Assembly: GCF_006517815.1 (NCBI RefSeq)
Contig: NZ_CP041198.1
Span: 4,030,001-4,094,000, forward strand
DNA from: Pseudarthrobacter sp. NIBRBAC000502770
Lineage (GTDB): Bacteria > Actinomycetota > Actinomycetes > Actinomycetales > Micrococcaceae
Reading direction: 5' to 3'
DNA length: 64,000 nucleotides
Shown here in pieces: positions 35,463 through 42,681 of this stretch (positions are counted from its first letter, which is position 1; each line of letters opens with the position of its first letter). The position numbers and the translations under genes are program-made. The notes under the pieces were generated by a model that was not told the DNA's origin, did not search any database, and worked only from the letters and a program-made list of their open reading frames with translations.

Positions 35463-35672
35463 GCCCCCACGCTACTCCTGTGCCGCCGCGGAAATCGAGC
35501 GTCTTCAGGGCTTGTCCGCTGGCGGCGGGAAGGCCTGGAACCGTGGGGTGGAAAGGTTCGACGGCGGCGCCCGCGGCGTGTGCCAAGTGGCTGGAACCAT
35601 GGGTTAGAGTATTAACGTCCAGAAATGGATTGGGCCGTACGGGCAGGCACAGCGTGTTTGACCGGCCGGCAG

Positions 35673-35745
35673 GGGCCTTTAGCTCAGTTGGTAGAGCATC
35701 GGACTTTTAATCCGTGGGTCGTGGGTTCGAGCCCCACAGGGCCCA
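35673..35745 (+). tRNA. tRNA-Lys (anticodon TTT)
   Basis: A 73-nt cloverleaf. The acceptor stem is GGGCCTT / AGGGCCC with one G-T pair, the D arm GCTC-AGTTGGTA-GAGC, the anticodon loop CTTTTAA with anticodon TTT at 35706-35708, and the T arm GTGGG-TTCGAGC-CCCAC. CCA is not encoded. Its terminator stem begins 16 bp downstream but is split by an IS. Confidence 0.97.
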
Positions 35746-35775
35746 CCCATCAGGACTACGAAGGTCCGCCGCTAG

Positions 35776-35800
35776 TGAACTGGTCCCCGAAAGTTGGACT
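35776..35800 (+). repeat. IS left terminal inverted repeat
   Basis: It begins TGAACTGGTCCCC and continues GAAAGTTGGACT. It differs from the right repeat at one base (G for C at position 8). Confidence 0.88.
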
Positions 35801-36129
35801 CGTTAATGTGCGGGTTCCACTTTAGCGGCCAGAGATCGGCCCTTCACAGAAGTCCTCTTCCCATTGGGACGGGGGACTTCTGTCGTTGCTGGTGCAGAGC
35901 CGTCGACTGACAGAGCTACTTGGTGAATTTCTTCCCGAGGATTCTGCCCGTTCCAGTGTCAATGGATACGCGATTGAGACGGCAGCTGGCGAGACACGGC
36001 CATCTATTCCGTTCTGCGCGAGGAATGGCCATACGTGCGCAGGGGCTATTGATCAGGCGTTTGGTGACGTAGCTCGAGGAGCCCGAACGGTGAGGAGAAG
36101 CCGCAGAAGGTTCGTGACACGATCGTCGT
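35801..36129. other. Non-coding passenger-side region of the IS
   Basis: About 330 bp between the left IS repeat and the GNAT start. It contains a strong hairpin, ACAGAAGTCC (35846-35855) with GGACTTCTGT (35874-35883). The overlapping ORFs on both strands have poor coding character. The region may hold the passenger promoter. Confidence 0.5.
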
Positions 36130-36609
36130 ATGACTTCATCACCACTGCCAGTTGTACGCGAGGAGCGAGGAAACGCAGCCGCGAGAGATGCTGCAGGGAT
36201 CTGGGCTCGTGCTACTGCCCGTCGCGACCGACTCCCTGCGGTCCCGATGCTCGAGGACAAGCTGCCCGGTATTGAATCAGCTCTTGCCTGCGATGGGGCG
36301 CTGCTTTTGATCGCTCGCGTCGAGGGAGAAGCAAGGGCCTTTGCGCTAGTCATTCCCCGCGTCGATGTTCTGGAAGTGCTCTACTTGGCGGTTGATCCGA
36401 CGGCCTGGGGCACTGGCCTCGCCCGCGAGGTCCTCGACCACCTCCGCCATCACTCAGCAAAGGAAAAGACTCCGATGGAACTTTGGGTTATCGCGGACAA
36501 CAGCAGAGCGATCGCTTCCTACGAAAGTGCTGGATGGACCCGAACGACCGAAGTTAAGGTTCGTAACTCGTCAGGCCGACCGGAACGCCGCTACATCTTG
36601 ACTCATTGA
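36130..36609 (+). CDS. GNAT acetyltransferase, IS passenger gene
   Basis: A 159-residue GNAT protein. The acetyl-CoA-binding core is VLYLAVDPTAWGTGLAREVLDHL and the C-terminal strand pattern is ELWVIADNSRAIASYESAGW, close to RimI- and drug-type acetyltransferases. The substrate is unknown. It lies inside the IS terminal repeats, antisense to orfB and 18 bp from its stop. Codon use is less GC-biased than the neighbours (for example CGATCGTCGTATGAC at the start), consistent with transfer. Possible roles include resistance or acetylation of a small molecule; this is inference. Confidence 0.82.
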   Translation: MTSSPLPVVREERGNAAARDAAGIWARATARRDRLPAVPMLEDKLPGIESALACDGALLLIARVEGEARAFALVIPRVDVLEVLYLAVDPTAWGTGLAREVLDHLRHHSAKEKTPMELWVIADNSRAIASYESAGWTRTTEVKVRNSSGRPERRYILTH

Positions 36610-36627
36610 AGGTTGGCTAGGAGAGAC

Positions 36628-37440
36628 CTATGCCGCAAGCGTCTGAGCCCGGTACTGTACCGGGCTCAAACCATTGAGCCTGGTGGAGATTCTTTCGGTG
36701 TTGTACCAGCGGATGTACTCGTGCAGCGCTGATGCGAGTGCGTCGGTGTTGAGGAACCCGACGCGGTGGAAGAGCTCTTCCTTGAGGTGTCCGAAGAAGT
36801 TCTCCATGACAGCGTTGTCGTAGCAGTTGGCTTTGCGGGACATCGATTGGACCGCGCCGGCGTTCGCCAAGAGCGTGCGCCAGGAGTTGTGCTGATATTG
36901 GAATCCCTGGTCGGAGTGCACGAGTGGTTTCTGCCCGTTCTCCAGCGTGGCCAAGGCGCCGCGCAGCGAGGCGTTGGCCAGCTCTAGATTGGGCGAGGTG
37001 CCAATCGCGTAGGAGATGATCTGCCGGTCGAAAAGGTCCATGATCGGTGAGAGGTAGAGTTTCCGGTCACCGACACTGAACTCGGTCACATCGGTGACCC
37101 ACTTCTGGTTTGGGGCGTCCGCTTCGAACTGGCGTTTCAGCAGGTTCGGGGCCACGATGCCCTGCTCGCCCTGGTAGGAGTTGTACCGCTTCCTGCTTCG
37201 GACCTTGCAGACCAGCCGCAGGGAACGCATCAGCTTCAGTACGGTCTTCTTCGCGACCGTCCACCCTTGCTTGAGCAGTTCAACATGGATCCGGCGGTGT
37301 CCGTACCGGCCGTGGTTCCTCTTGAAAATCTCCGTGACAGCTGCCTTTAGGGAAGCCCGCGGATCGGGGGCTTGGAGGCGGGACTGGTGGTAGAAGAACG
37401 TGGACCGGGGTAGCCCGGCTACGTCCAGGAGAACTTCCAA
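36628..37440 (-). CDS. IS3-family transposase OrfB (DDE integrase core)
   Basis: A 270-residue catalytic half of the transposase. It has an HTH_21-type segment (HGRYGHRRIHVELL) and an rve integrase core with the DDE residues in WVTDVTEF, HSDQGFQY and ENFFGHLKEE. The end, IRWYNTERISTRLNGLSPVQY, is typical of IS3/IS150 OrfB. The frame is open upstream through ALKVRAVIALKAEHR and lies -1 relative to orfA, so the active enzyme is probably an OrfAB frameshift fusion. The TTG at 37440 is only a nominal start. Confidence 0.93.
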   Translation of the reverse strand: MEVLLDVAGLPRSTFFYHQSRLQAPDPRASLKAAVTEIFKRNHGRYGHRRIHVELLKQGWTVAKKTVLKLMRSLRLVCKVRSRKRYNSYQGEQGIVAPNLLKRQFEADAPNQKWVTDVTEFSVGDRKLYLSPIMDLFDRQIISYAIGTSPNLELANASLRGALATLENGQKPLVHSDQGFQYQHNSWRTLLANAGAVQSMSRKANCYDNAVMENFFGHLKEELFHRVGFLNTDALASALHEYIRWYNTERISTRLNGLSPVQYRAQTLAA

Positions 37441-37478
37441 TCGATGTTCGGCCTTGAGAGCGATGACAGCACGGACCT

Positions 37479-37967
37479 TTAGCGCTGTTCCCCGTCCCTC
37501 AAGGCGTTTACTTTTCCCAGGAAGGCCACCTCTGCGCGCAGGCGTTCGTTCTCACGGCGCAGTTGCTCTACCTCAGACTCAGGTTTCCTTGCTGTCCCAG
37601 GATTCGTCTTCGGACGGCCTTTCGGCTTGGGGCGCAGCCCGTCCTCGCCTTCGGTCCGGTACTGACGCGCCCACTTCTCGAGCAACAGTGGAGAGGACAG
37701 CCCAAGCTCTTTCGCCAGGGCGACTTTGGGCTCACCCGCACGGTATCGCTGCACAGCATCAAGTTTGAACTCAAACGAGAACACCGGTCGTGTTGGCTTC
37801 GCCACCAGCGTCGTACCTCCGCGCGTCCGCCATCGACCATACAAGCGTTTGATGGCACCTTTACCTACTCCGAGTCGGGTCGCTACCGCCCAAGCACCCC
37901 AACCCGTTTCAAACAACGCTACCGCGGCCTCGCGCTGCTCCTCGGACAACGAACTTCTTCCATGCAT
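37479..37967 (-). CDS. IS3-family transposase OrfA (helix-turn-helix)
   Basis: A 162-residue DNA-binding half with two HTH-like segments (AWAVATRLGVGKGAIKRLYG and KVALAKELGLSSPLLLEKWA), then a leucine-zipper-like coiled coil (ESEVEQLRRENERLRAEVAF) that mediates multimerisation. It ends in a TAA 39 bp before orfB's nominal start; orfB continues in the -1 frame across this boundary. Confidence 0.92.
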   Translation of the reverse strand: MHGRSSLSEEQREAAVALFETGWGAWAVATRLGVGKGAIKRLYGRWRTRGGTTLVAKPTRPVFSFEFKLDAVQRYRAGEPKVALAKELGLSSPLLLEKWARQYRTEGEDGLRPKPKGRPKTNPGTARKPESEVEQLRRENERLRAEVAFLGKVNALRDGEQR

Positions 37968-37970
37968 AAA

Positions 37971-38022
37971 ACTGCTCCCCGAAAGTCAGAACTGATTTCT
38001 CAGTCCAACTTTCGGGGAGCAG
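37971..38022. repeat. Hairpin just upstream of orfA at the IS right end
   Basis: The segment starting ACTGCTCCCC at 37971 is a near-perfect inverse copy (one extra C) of the right-end repeat segment ACTTTCGGGGAGCAGT at 38007-38022. The pair can form a long hairpin in the orfA leader with about 20 nt of loop. Confidence 0.7.
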
Positions 38023-38027
38023 TTCAC
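38003..38027 (-). repeat. IS right terminal inverted repeat
   Basis: Read inward on the minus strand it begins TGAACTGCTCCCC and matches the left repeat at 24 of 25 positions. Confidence 0.88.
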
Positions 38028-38289
38028 TAGCGCAGGCGGACCTTTCCTTTTAACCTCTTCCGGACCCCAGCTTCCATCCCGGCGGCAGCCCGCCCGAACC
38101 CCCTGATGTGTTCCGGCGGGTGCATGGTTCAGCTGGCGGGGTCGTACTGGAAAGCCCGCACCTCCTGTGCGCAGCGGCAGGCCCTGGCGATTTTCGCGGC
38201 CCACCGGGCAGCTGCGGCGCAAGGATCCATCCGGAATCGCCAGCCCATTTGCGCACGCGGGGCACCGGGGTCACAGGCACAATAGGCTC

Positions 38290-39309
38290 ATGGCAAATAC
38301 CAGCAAGGGCCGGATGCCGCGCCTGGAAGACGTGGCCAAGGTGGCCGGCGTCTCCCACCAGACCGTCTCCCGCGTGGTGAACCACCACCCCAATGTCAGC
38401 AAGGCAACCCGGGAAAAGGTGGAGGCGGCCATCGCGGAACTGGGATACCGGCGCAACACGGCAGCCCGGAGCCTGGTTACGCGGCGCTCGCAGACCATCG
38501 GCGTGCTGGCCAGTGAGCTTTCCCAGTACGGTCCGGCCAACACCCTGCTGGGCGTTGAGCATGCCGCCCGCAACGCCGGCTACTTTGTCAGCATCGCTGC
38601 ACTGCGGGAGGTCAGCCGGGAAGCCATTTCCGACGCCGTAGGCCACTTTATGGACCAGGCCGTGGACGGGATCGCGGTGCTGGTGCCGCACGCGGACACC
38701 CTCGCCGTGCTGGAGCAGATGAACCTTCCGGTGCCCGTGGTGGCCGTGGGCTCTGCTGGCAGCGCGAAGGTGAGCGGGGCCATGGTGGACCAGCGTGCTG
38801 GCGCAAGGCTCGCCGTCGAGCATCTCGTCGGGGAAGGCCACCGGCAGATCGGGCACATCGCCGGGCCGCCCGACTGGACGGACGGGGCAGAACGGGCGGA
38901 GGGGTGGCGGGCCGTCCTCCGGGAGGCAGGCCTGGACGAATCCCTCCTGGTGGAGGGGGACTGGAGCGCGGGGAGCGGCTACGCGATCGGCCGCCGGCTT
39001 GCGTCCGGACTCACGGCGACAGCCATCTTCGTGGGAAACGACCAGATGGCGCTGGGCCTCCTGCGTGCGTTCACGGAGGCAGGCGTCAAGGTGCCCGACG
39101 ACGTCTCCGTGGTGGGTTTCGACGACCAGCCGGAAGCCGGGTACTTCACGCCGCCGCTGACTACCGTCCGCCAGGACTTCGAGGAACTGGGACGCCGCTG
39201 CATGGACATCATGCTGGAGGAGATCGAGTCCGGGGCCGCGGTGAGCTCCACCGTGGTGCCGCCGCAACTGGTCCTCCGCGCCAGCACCGCCTCCCCGGCG
39301 TCGTCCTAG
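38290..39309 (+). CDS. LacI-family transcriptional regulator
   Basis: A 339-residue repressor. The N-terminal HTH is RLEDVAKVAGVSHQTVSRVV followed by the hinge NTAARSLVTRRSQTIGVLAS, then a periplasmic-binding-protein-like sensor domain ending VPDDVSVVGFDDQPEAGYFTPPLTTV. The frame is open upstream, but ATG 38290 (MANTSKGRMPRLEDVA) gives normal length and lies six bases after CACAAT. No sugar genes are adjacent, so the target is probably distant. Confidence 0.93.
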   Translation: MANTSKGRMPRLEDVAKVAGVSHQTVSRVVNHHPNVSKATREKVEAAIAELGYRRNTAARSLVTRRSQTIGVLASELSQYGPANTLLGVEHAARNAGYFVSIAALREVSREAISDAVGHFMDQAVDGIAVLVPHADTLAVLEQMNLPVPVVAVGSAGSAKVSGAMVDQRAGARLAVEHLVGEGHRQIGHIAGPPDWTDGAERAEGWRAVLREAGLDESLLVEGDWSAGSGYAIGRRLASGLTATAIFVGNDQMALGLLRAFTEAGVKVPDDVSVVGFDDQPEAGYFTPPLTTVRQDFEELGRRCMDIMLEEIESGAAVSSTVVPPQLVLRASTASPASS

Positions 39310-39409
39310 CGGCGACGGAAGCCAGGGGGCCAAAAGCCAGGGGCGCCGCAAACCCTTGGGCGGACGCAACAATTGCGGCAGGAAAAATCCAAAAAATCTC
39401 CATGAATCT

Positions 39410-39437
39410 GCATCCAAATTCGTGCCCGCGGCGGTAG
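39410..39437 (+). promoter_or_regulatory. Candidate ECF (SigK-type) promoter for the DUF4397-sortase genes
   Basis: GCATCC at 39410-39415 and CGGTAG at 39432-39437 with a 16-bp spacer. The -35 resembles the CCATCC element reported for mycobacterial SigK, and a SigK-like gene lies in the same cluster. The -10 is only a loose match. Confidence 0.35.
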
Positions 39438-39489
39438 TAGGGGTGTCAGAACAAAACGCCCGGCAGCCGGGCCTTTCAAGGAGATGGAC

Positions 39490-40326
39490 ATGCGCAAAAC
39501 GATCTTCACCGCAGGTGCCGGTGCGGCAGCCATTGCAGCCGCAATCGCCCTGGCCGGTCCCGCCAATGCAGCAGAGGGAGACGCCCAGCTCTCGGTGCTG
39601 CACGGGGTCCCCGGACTGACCGTGGATGTATGGGTCAACGGCGACCGCACGCTTGATGATTTCGCCCCGGGAACCCTTGCCGGGCCGCTTGCCCTCCCGG
39701 CCGGCACCTACGAAATTGCCATCACGGCAGCCGACGCCGCGGACGCCTCCGCCCCGGCAATCGGTCCCGTCAGCGTCAACCTGGCCGCCAATGGAAACTA
39801 CACTGCCGCGGCCCACCTGGGCGCGGACGGCAAGCCCACGGCGAGCCTGTTCACCAATGACGTCTCCCAAATCCCGGCGGGCAAGGGCAAGCTGACGGTC
39901 CGGCACGCCGCGGCGGCACCCGCCGTCGACGTCCTGGCAGGAGGTACCGCCGTGGTCACCAACCTGGCCAACCCGAACGAACAGACCCTTACCCTTGATC
40001 CGGGAACGGTTCCTGCCGCGGTCGCCGCCGCCGGCACCACCGCCCCGGTGATCGGCCCGGGGGACGTCACCGTGGCCGAAGGGACGCACACCATCGTCTA
40101 CGCCTGGGGCAGCCTGGCGGACCAGAACCTGAAGCTCGCCGTGCAGACCATCGAAGGCCTGCACACGGCTCCGGCATCCGTGCCCGGTGCCCTTGGCGGC
40201 TCACCCGACCCCGGCAGGGCAGGCTCCGCAGTTGCCACTGCCGGGTTCAGCCTTGCAGCCCTGGCGTTGCTGGCCGGCGCTGTGGGCGTAAGCCGCGCAG
40301 TCCGTACCCGGCGTGCGGAGCTGTAA
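39490..40326 (+). CDS. Secreted, membrane-anchored DUF4397 protein
   Basis: A 278-residue protein: signal peptide (residues 1-28, ending GPANAAEG), then two DUF4397-type beta repeats beginning AQLSVLHGVPGLTVDVWVNG and KLTVRHAAAAPAVDVLAGG. The C-terminus has a membrane helix (AGFSLAALALLAGAVGVSRA) and an RTRRAEL tail. I see no LPxTG-like motif although a sortase follows. AAGGAG at 39478-39483 favours ATG 39490 over ATG 39484. The function is unknown; DUF4397 proteins are usually surface-exposed. Confidence 0.85.
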   Translation: MRKTIFTAGAGAAAIAAAIALAGPANAAEGDAQLSVLHGVPGLTVDVWVNGDRTLDDFAPGTLAGPLALPAGTYEIAITAADAADASAPAIGPVSVNLAANGNYTAAAHLGADGKPTASLFTNDVSQIPAGKGKLTVRHAAAAPAVDVLAGGTAVVTNLANPNEQTLTLDPGTVPAAVAAAGTTAPVIGPGDVTVAEGTHTIVYAWGSLADQNLKLAVQTIEGLHTAPASVPGALGGSPDPGRAGSAVATAGFSLAALALLAGAVGVSRAVRTRRAEL

Positions 40327-40439
40327 GCGGCGCCGCTGATTGACCGTCAGGCGCAGGGGCCCGGCCGCTCACCCGCGGACGGGCCTTTGCGCCGGGCCAT
40401 TTCCTGTCCAGTGACATGTTCCCGGGAAGGGCGGAAGCA

Positions 40440-41159
40440 ATGAACGCACGTACGACGCCGGCGGGTGGGTACCGCCGTCGGCATTCCTTCAGGAGCGTGG
40501 CAGCGGCGGTGGCAGTCGGGGTGCTGGCTCTTTCCGGCTGCGGTTCCCCTGGGCCGGACGGTTCCCCGCAGGTGTCGCCTCCAGCGGCTGCCCCCAGCCC
40601 GGCGGCTCCGTCGGCCTCCGCCCTGCCGCAGGCCCCCACGGGCGGAAGCGGCCCTGCGGTTGCGCCGCCAGGTGCCATTCAGGTCAGGCCGGCCACCCTG
40701 CCGGCCAGTGCCGCCGTGCCGGCGCCCACCACGCTTAGTGTGGCGGGCACCGCCATCGACATGCCGGTGGTGCCCGGGGGAGTATCCGCCGGGGGAGCGA
40801 TGGAGATTCCGGACGTGTTCGACCGCGCCGCGTGGTACAGGTTCGGCCCGGCGCCCGGGGCAGCCGAAGGCGCTGCCGTTATCGCCGGCCACATCGACAC
40901 AAGATCGGACCGCGCGCCGTTCTCCGCGCTGAAGTCGGTCCCGGCCGGAACCATCATCCGGGTGGGAAGGGAAGGCGCTCCCGCTGTCACCTACCGGGTG
41001 GTTGGCGTGGAACTGATGGCGAAGGACAGGCTCGACGGCGGGTCCCTTTTCAGGCGGACGGGTCCACACGAACTCAAGTTGGTTACCTGCGGCGGCACAT
41101 GGCTGGACGAGCGGATGGACTACAGCGACAATGTGATTGTTACCGCAGTCCCTGCCTGA
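40440..41159 (+). CDS. Class F-type sortase, possibly a lipoprotein
   Basis: A 239-residue sortase-fold transpeptidase. The catalytic His lies in AVIAGHIDT, the Cys in LKLVTCGG, and a downstream Arg in WLDERMDY completes the set. The N-terminus carries VAVGVLALSGCG, a lipobox, so it may be lipid-anchored; a Pro/Ala linker of about 70 residues follows. ATG 40440 is preferred over ATG 40416. It sits between a DUF4397 protein and a SigK-like sigma factor, a grouping I know from other actinobacteria. Confidence 0.88.
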   Translation: MNARTTPAGGYRRRHSFRSVAAAVAVGVLALSGCGSPGPDGSPQVSPPAAAPSPAAPSASALPQAPTGGSGPAVAPPGAIQVRPATLPASAAVPAPTTLSVAGTAIDMPVVPGGVSAGGAMEIPDVFDRAAWYRFGPAPGAAEGAAVIAGHIDTRSDRAPFSALKSVPAGTIIRVGREGAPAVTYRVVGVELMAKDRLDGGSLFRRTGPHELKLVTCGGTWLDERMDYSDNVIVTAVPA

Positions 41160-41240
41160 GCCGGCTCCGCCTTGAACCGGTTCGTGCCCGGCCAGTGGAC
41201 CGCAATGTATCTCGTCGCCGAAGCCGGGAGGGAGCCGCCC

Positions 41241-41819
41241 GTGACGCTCCCCGGCAGTGACTCCCCTGGATGGGATGACGGGCTGACTGCATCCTTCCTG
41301 TCCGGCGATGAGCAGGCGCTGGCGGCGGCCTACCGCGAGTTCGCGCCACTGGTGCACACGCTGGCCCTGCGGTCCCTGGCGGACCGGGCGGCCGCAGACG
41401 ACGTCACCCAGGAGGTCTTCATCCGGGTATGGCGCTCGCGGAACACCTTCAATCCGCAGGTGGCCCGGCTCCCGGCCTGGATCGTTGGAATCACCCGCAA
41501 TGCCATCACGGACGCCCAGCAGTCGTCCGCCCGCGAAGCGCTCAAGGCCTATGCCGCTGCGGGCGCCGGGATGGCAACGGAGGCGGGGGCGGGGATGGAA
41601 GCGGCGGAAACGCTCGCCGACCGGCTGCTCCTGGACGGCGAACTGGAGCGGCTGGGTGAGCCCCAGGGCTCCATCATGAAGCTTGCCTTCTACGAGGACC
41701 TGACGCACGAACAGATCTCGCGGAAACTGGACCTGCCGCTTGGTACCGTCAAGAGCCACATCCGCCGCAGCCTGACGCACCTAAGAAGCAGATTGGAGGT
41801 AGACCATGCCGCATCTTGA
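41241..41819 (+). CDS. sigK: ECF RNA polymerase sigma factor, SigK-like
   Basis: A 192-residue extracytoplasmic-function sigma factor. Region 2 is ALAAAYREFAPLVHTLALRS with DDVTQEVFIRVWRS, and region 4 is LAFYEDLTHEQISRKLDLPL followed by GTVKSHIRRSLTHLRSRL. GTG 41241 has a strong ribosome-binding site (GGGAGGGAG at 41226-41234); TTG 41172 and ATG 41205 are upstream alternatives. Its 3' end overlaps the anti-sigma gene by 14 nt, indicating coupled translation. It probably controls the preceding surface-protein genes. Confidence 0.9.
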   Translation: MTLPGSDSPGWDDGLTASFLSGDEQALAAAYREFAPLVHTLALRSLADRAAADDVTQEVFIRVWRSRNTFNPQVARLPAWIVGITRNAITDAQQSSAREALKAYAAAGAGMATEAGAGMEAAETLADRLLLDGELERLGEPQGSIMKLAFYEDLTHEQISRKLDLPLGTVKSHIRRSLTHLRSRLEVDHAAS

Positions 41820-42633
41820 TCCGGAACAGTTGAGCCTCCTGGCGCTGTACGACGACTGGGATGACCCGGATGGCCGGCAGCACCTCCTGGTCTGCTCCCG
41901 GTGCGCCGCCGATTACGCTGCCCTGCGCCGCACCGTGGAAGCGGTAAAGACAACGCCTGACACCAGCCGGCTGTCCGTTCCCGGGCCCCAGGTCTGGGCC
42001 GGAATCCACCGCGAACTGGGCCTCGGGGAGCCCGTCCGGGAGGACCCGCTCGCGGCTGCGGCTCCCCAGGAGGCAGGCGCCGGCACGGATGGTGCGGCAA
42101 CTCCCGCTGCCACGCCGGCACCCGCGGCTGGGCCGTCGTCGAACGTTGTCCGGCTGGGTGCCGGAACGAAGGGCGCGCCCACCAGGGGTGCCCGCGGCGG
42201 GACGGCATGGTGGCAGCATCCAGGCACCTGGCTGGCCACGGCGGCAGCTGCTGTCCTGGTGGTTTTCGGCACCGTCTGGGCCTTCGACCGGCCACCCCAG
42301 CCGCAGGAGCTGGCCGCAGCCCGGCTGAGCCCCCTCGCGCAGCACTCGGCGGCGGGGTCGGCCAAGGTGGTGGCGGCCGCAGACGGTTCGCGCAGCCTGT
42401 ATGTGAGCCTGGACAAGGATGAGGCCAAGGGTTACCAGGAGGTTTGGCTCATTGCGCCGGATCTCTCCAAGCTGGTGAGCCTGGGGGTCATGAACACCAC
42501 ATCGGGAACGTTCCAGGTGCCGGCAGGCCTTGACCTCTCCCAGTACCCGGTGGTGGACGTGTCCGACGAACCCATGGACGGCAATCCGGCCCACTCCAGC
42601 GTCAGCATCGCCAGGGGCACCCTCACATCCTGA
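41806..42633 (+). CDS. rskA: Anti-sigma-K factor, RskA-like
   Basis: A 275-residue regulator that should hold SigK at the membrane. The cytoplasmic N-terminus has an HxxxCxxC zinc anti-sigma motif (QHLLVCSRCA) and an Ala/Pro-rich linker. One membrane helix (TWLATAAAAVLVVFGTVWAF) leads to an extracytoplasmic RskA-type domain (YVSLDKDEAKGYQEVWLIAP). Its start lies within the sigma gene, the standard arrangement for a sigma/anti-sigma pair. Confidence 0.88.
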   Translation: MPHLDPEQLSLLALYDDWDDPDGRQHLLVCSRCAADYAALRRTVEAVKTTPDTSRLSVPGPQVWAGIHRELGLGEPVREDPLAAAAPQEAGAGTDGAATPAATPAPAAGPSSNVVRLGAGTKGAPTRGARGGTAWWQHPGTWLATAAAAVLVVFGTVWAFDRPPQPQELAAARLSPLAQHSAAGSAKVVAAADGSRSLYVSLDKDEAKGYQEVWLIAPDLSKLVSLGVMNTTSGTFQVPAGLDLSQYPVVDVSDEPMDGNPAHSSVSIARGTLTS

Positions 42634-42681
42634 GCTGCGCCGGGGCGCCCCGGGAGTGCCCCGTCGCAGTGCGTTTGCGGG

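Larger units (their letters stand above)
35776..38027 (-). mobile_element. IS3-family insertion sequence with an acetyltransferase passenger gene
   Basis: A 2252-bp element bounded by 25-bp inverted repeats that begin TGAACTG (24 of 25 match). It is flanked by CTAG on both sides (35772-35775 and 38028-38031), a probable 4-bp target duplication. It encodes OrfA and OrfB on the minus strand in the normal IS3 order. The extra length over a usual 1.2-1.5 kb IS3 element lies between orfB and the left repeat and holds a GNAT gene on the plus strand plus about 350 bp of non-coding DNA. It sits in the tRNA-Lys terminator loop. Confidence 0.88.
35761..38045 (+). terminator. tRNA-Lys terminator hairpin, split by an insertion sequence
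   Basis: The left arm AAGGTCCGCC (35761-35770) and right arm GGCGGACCTT (38036-38045) are perfect complements, and the right arm is followed by TCCTTTT. Removing the IS and one CTAG duplicate leaves a 10-bp stem with a 9-nt loop right after tRNA-Lys, a normal Rho-independent terminator. The arms are now about 2.27 kb apart. Confidence 0.8.

Noticed and set aside
35886..36353. ORFs on both strands in the IS passenger region (129 and 145 codons)
   Set aside because: They overlap the GNAT gene in other frames and have no domain; only the GNAT frame gives a recognisable protein.
35746..38040. Prophage or genomic island integrated at tRNA-Lys
   Set aside because: There is no integrase, no tRNA 3' duplication and only IS3-type genes; TGAACTG inverted repeats with a CTAG duplication explain the insertion.
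38050..40164. Minus-strand ORF (704 codons) opposite the LacI and DUF4397 genes
   Set aside because: Shadow of well-supported plus-strand genes; its composition is that of an antisense frame.
42634..42660. CCGGGGCGCCCCGG palindrome as terminator after rskA
   Set aside because: It has no loop and no T tract; it may be chance in a GC-rich gap between convergent genes.
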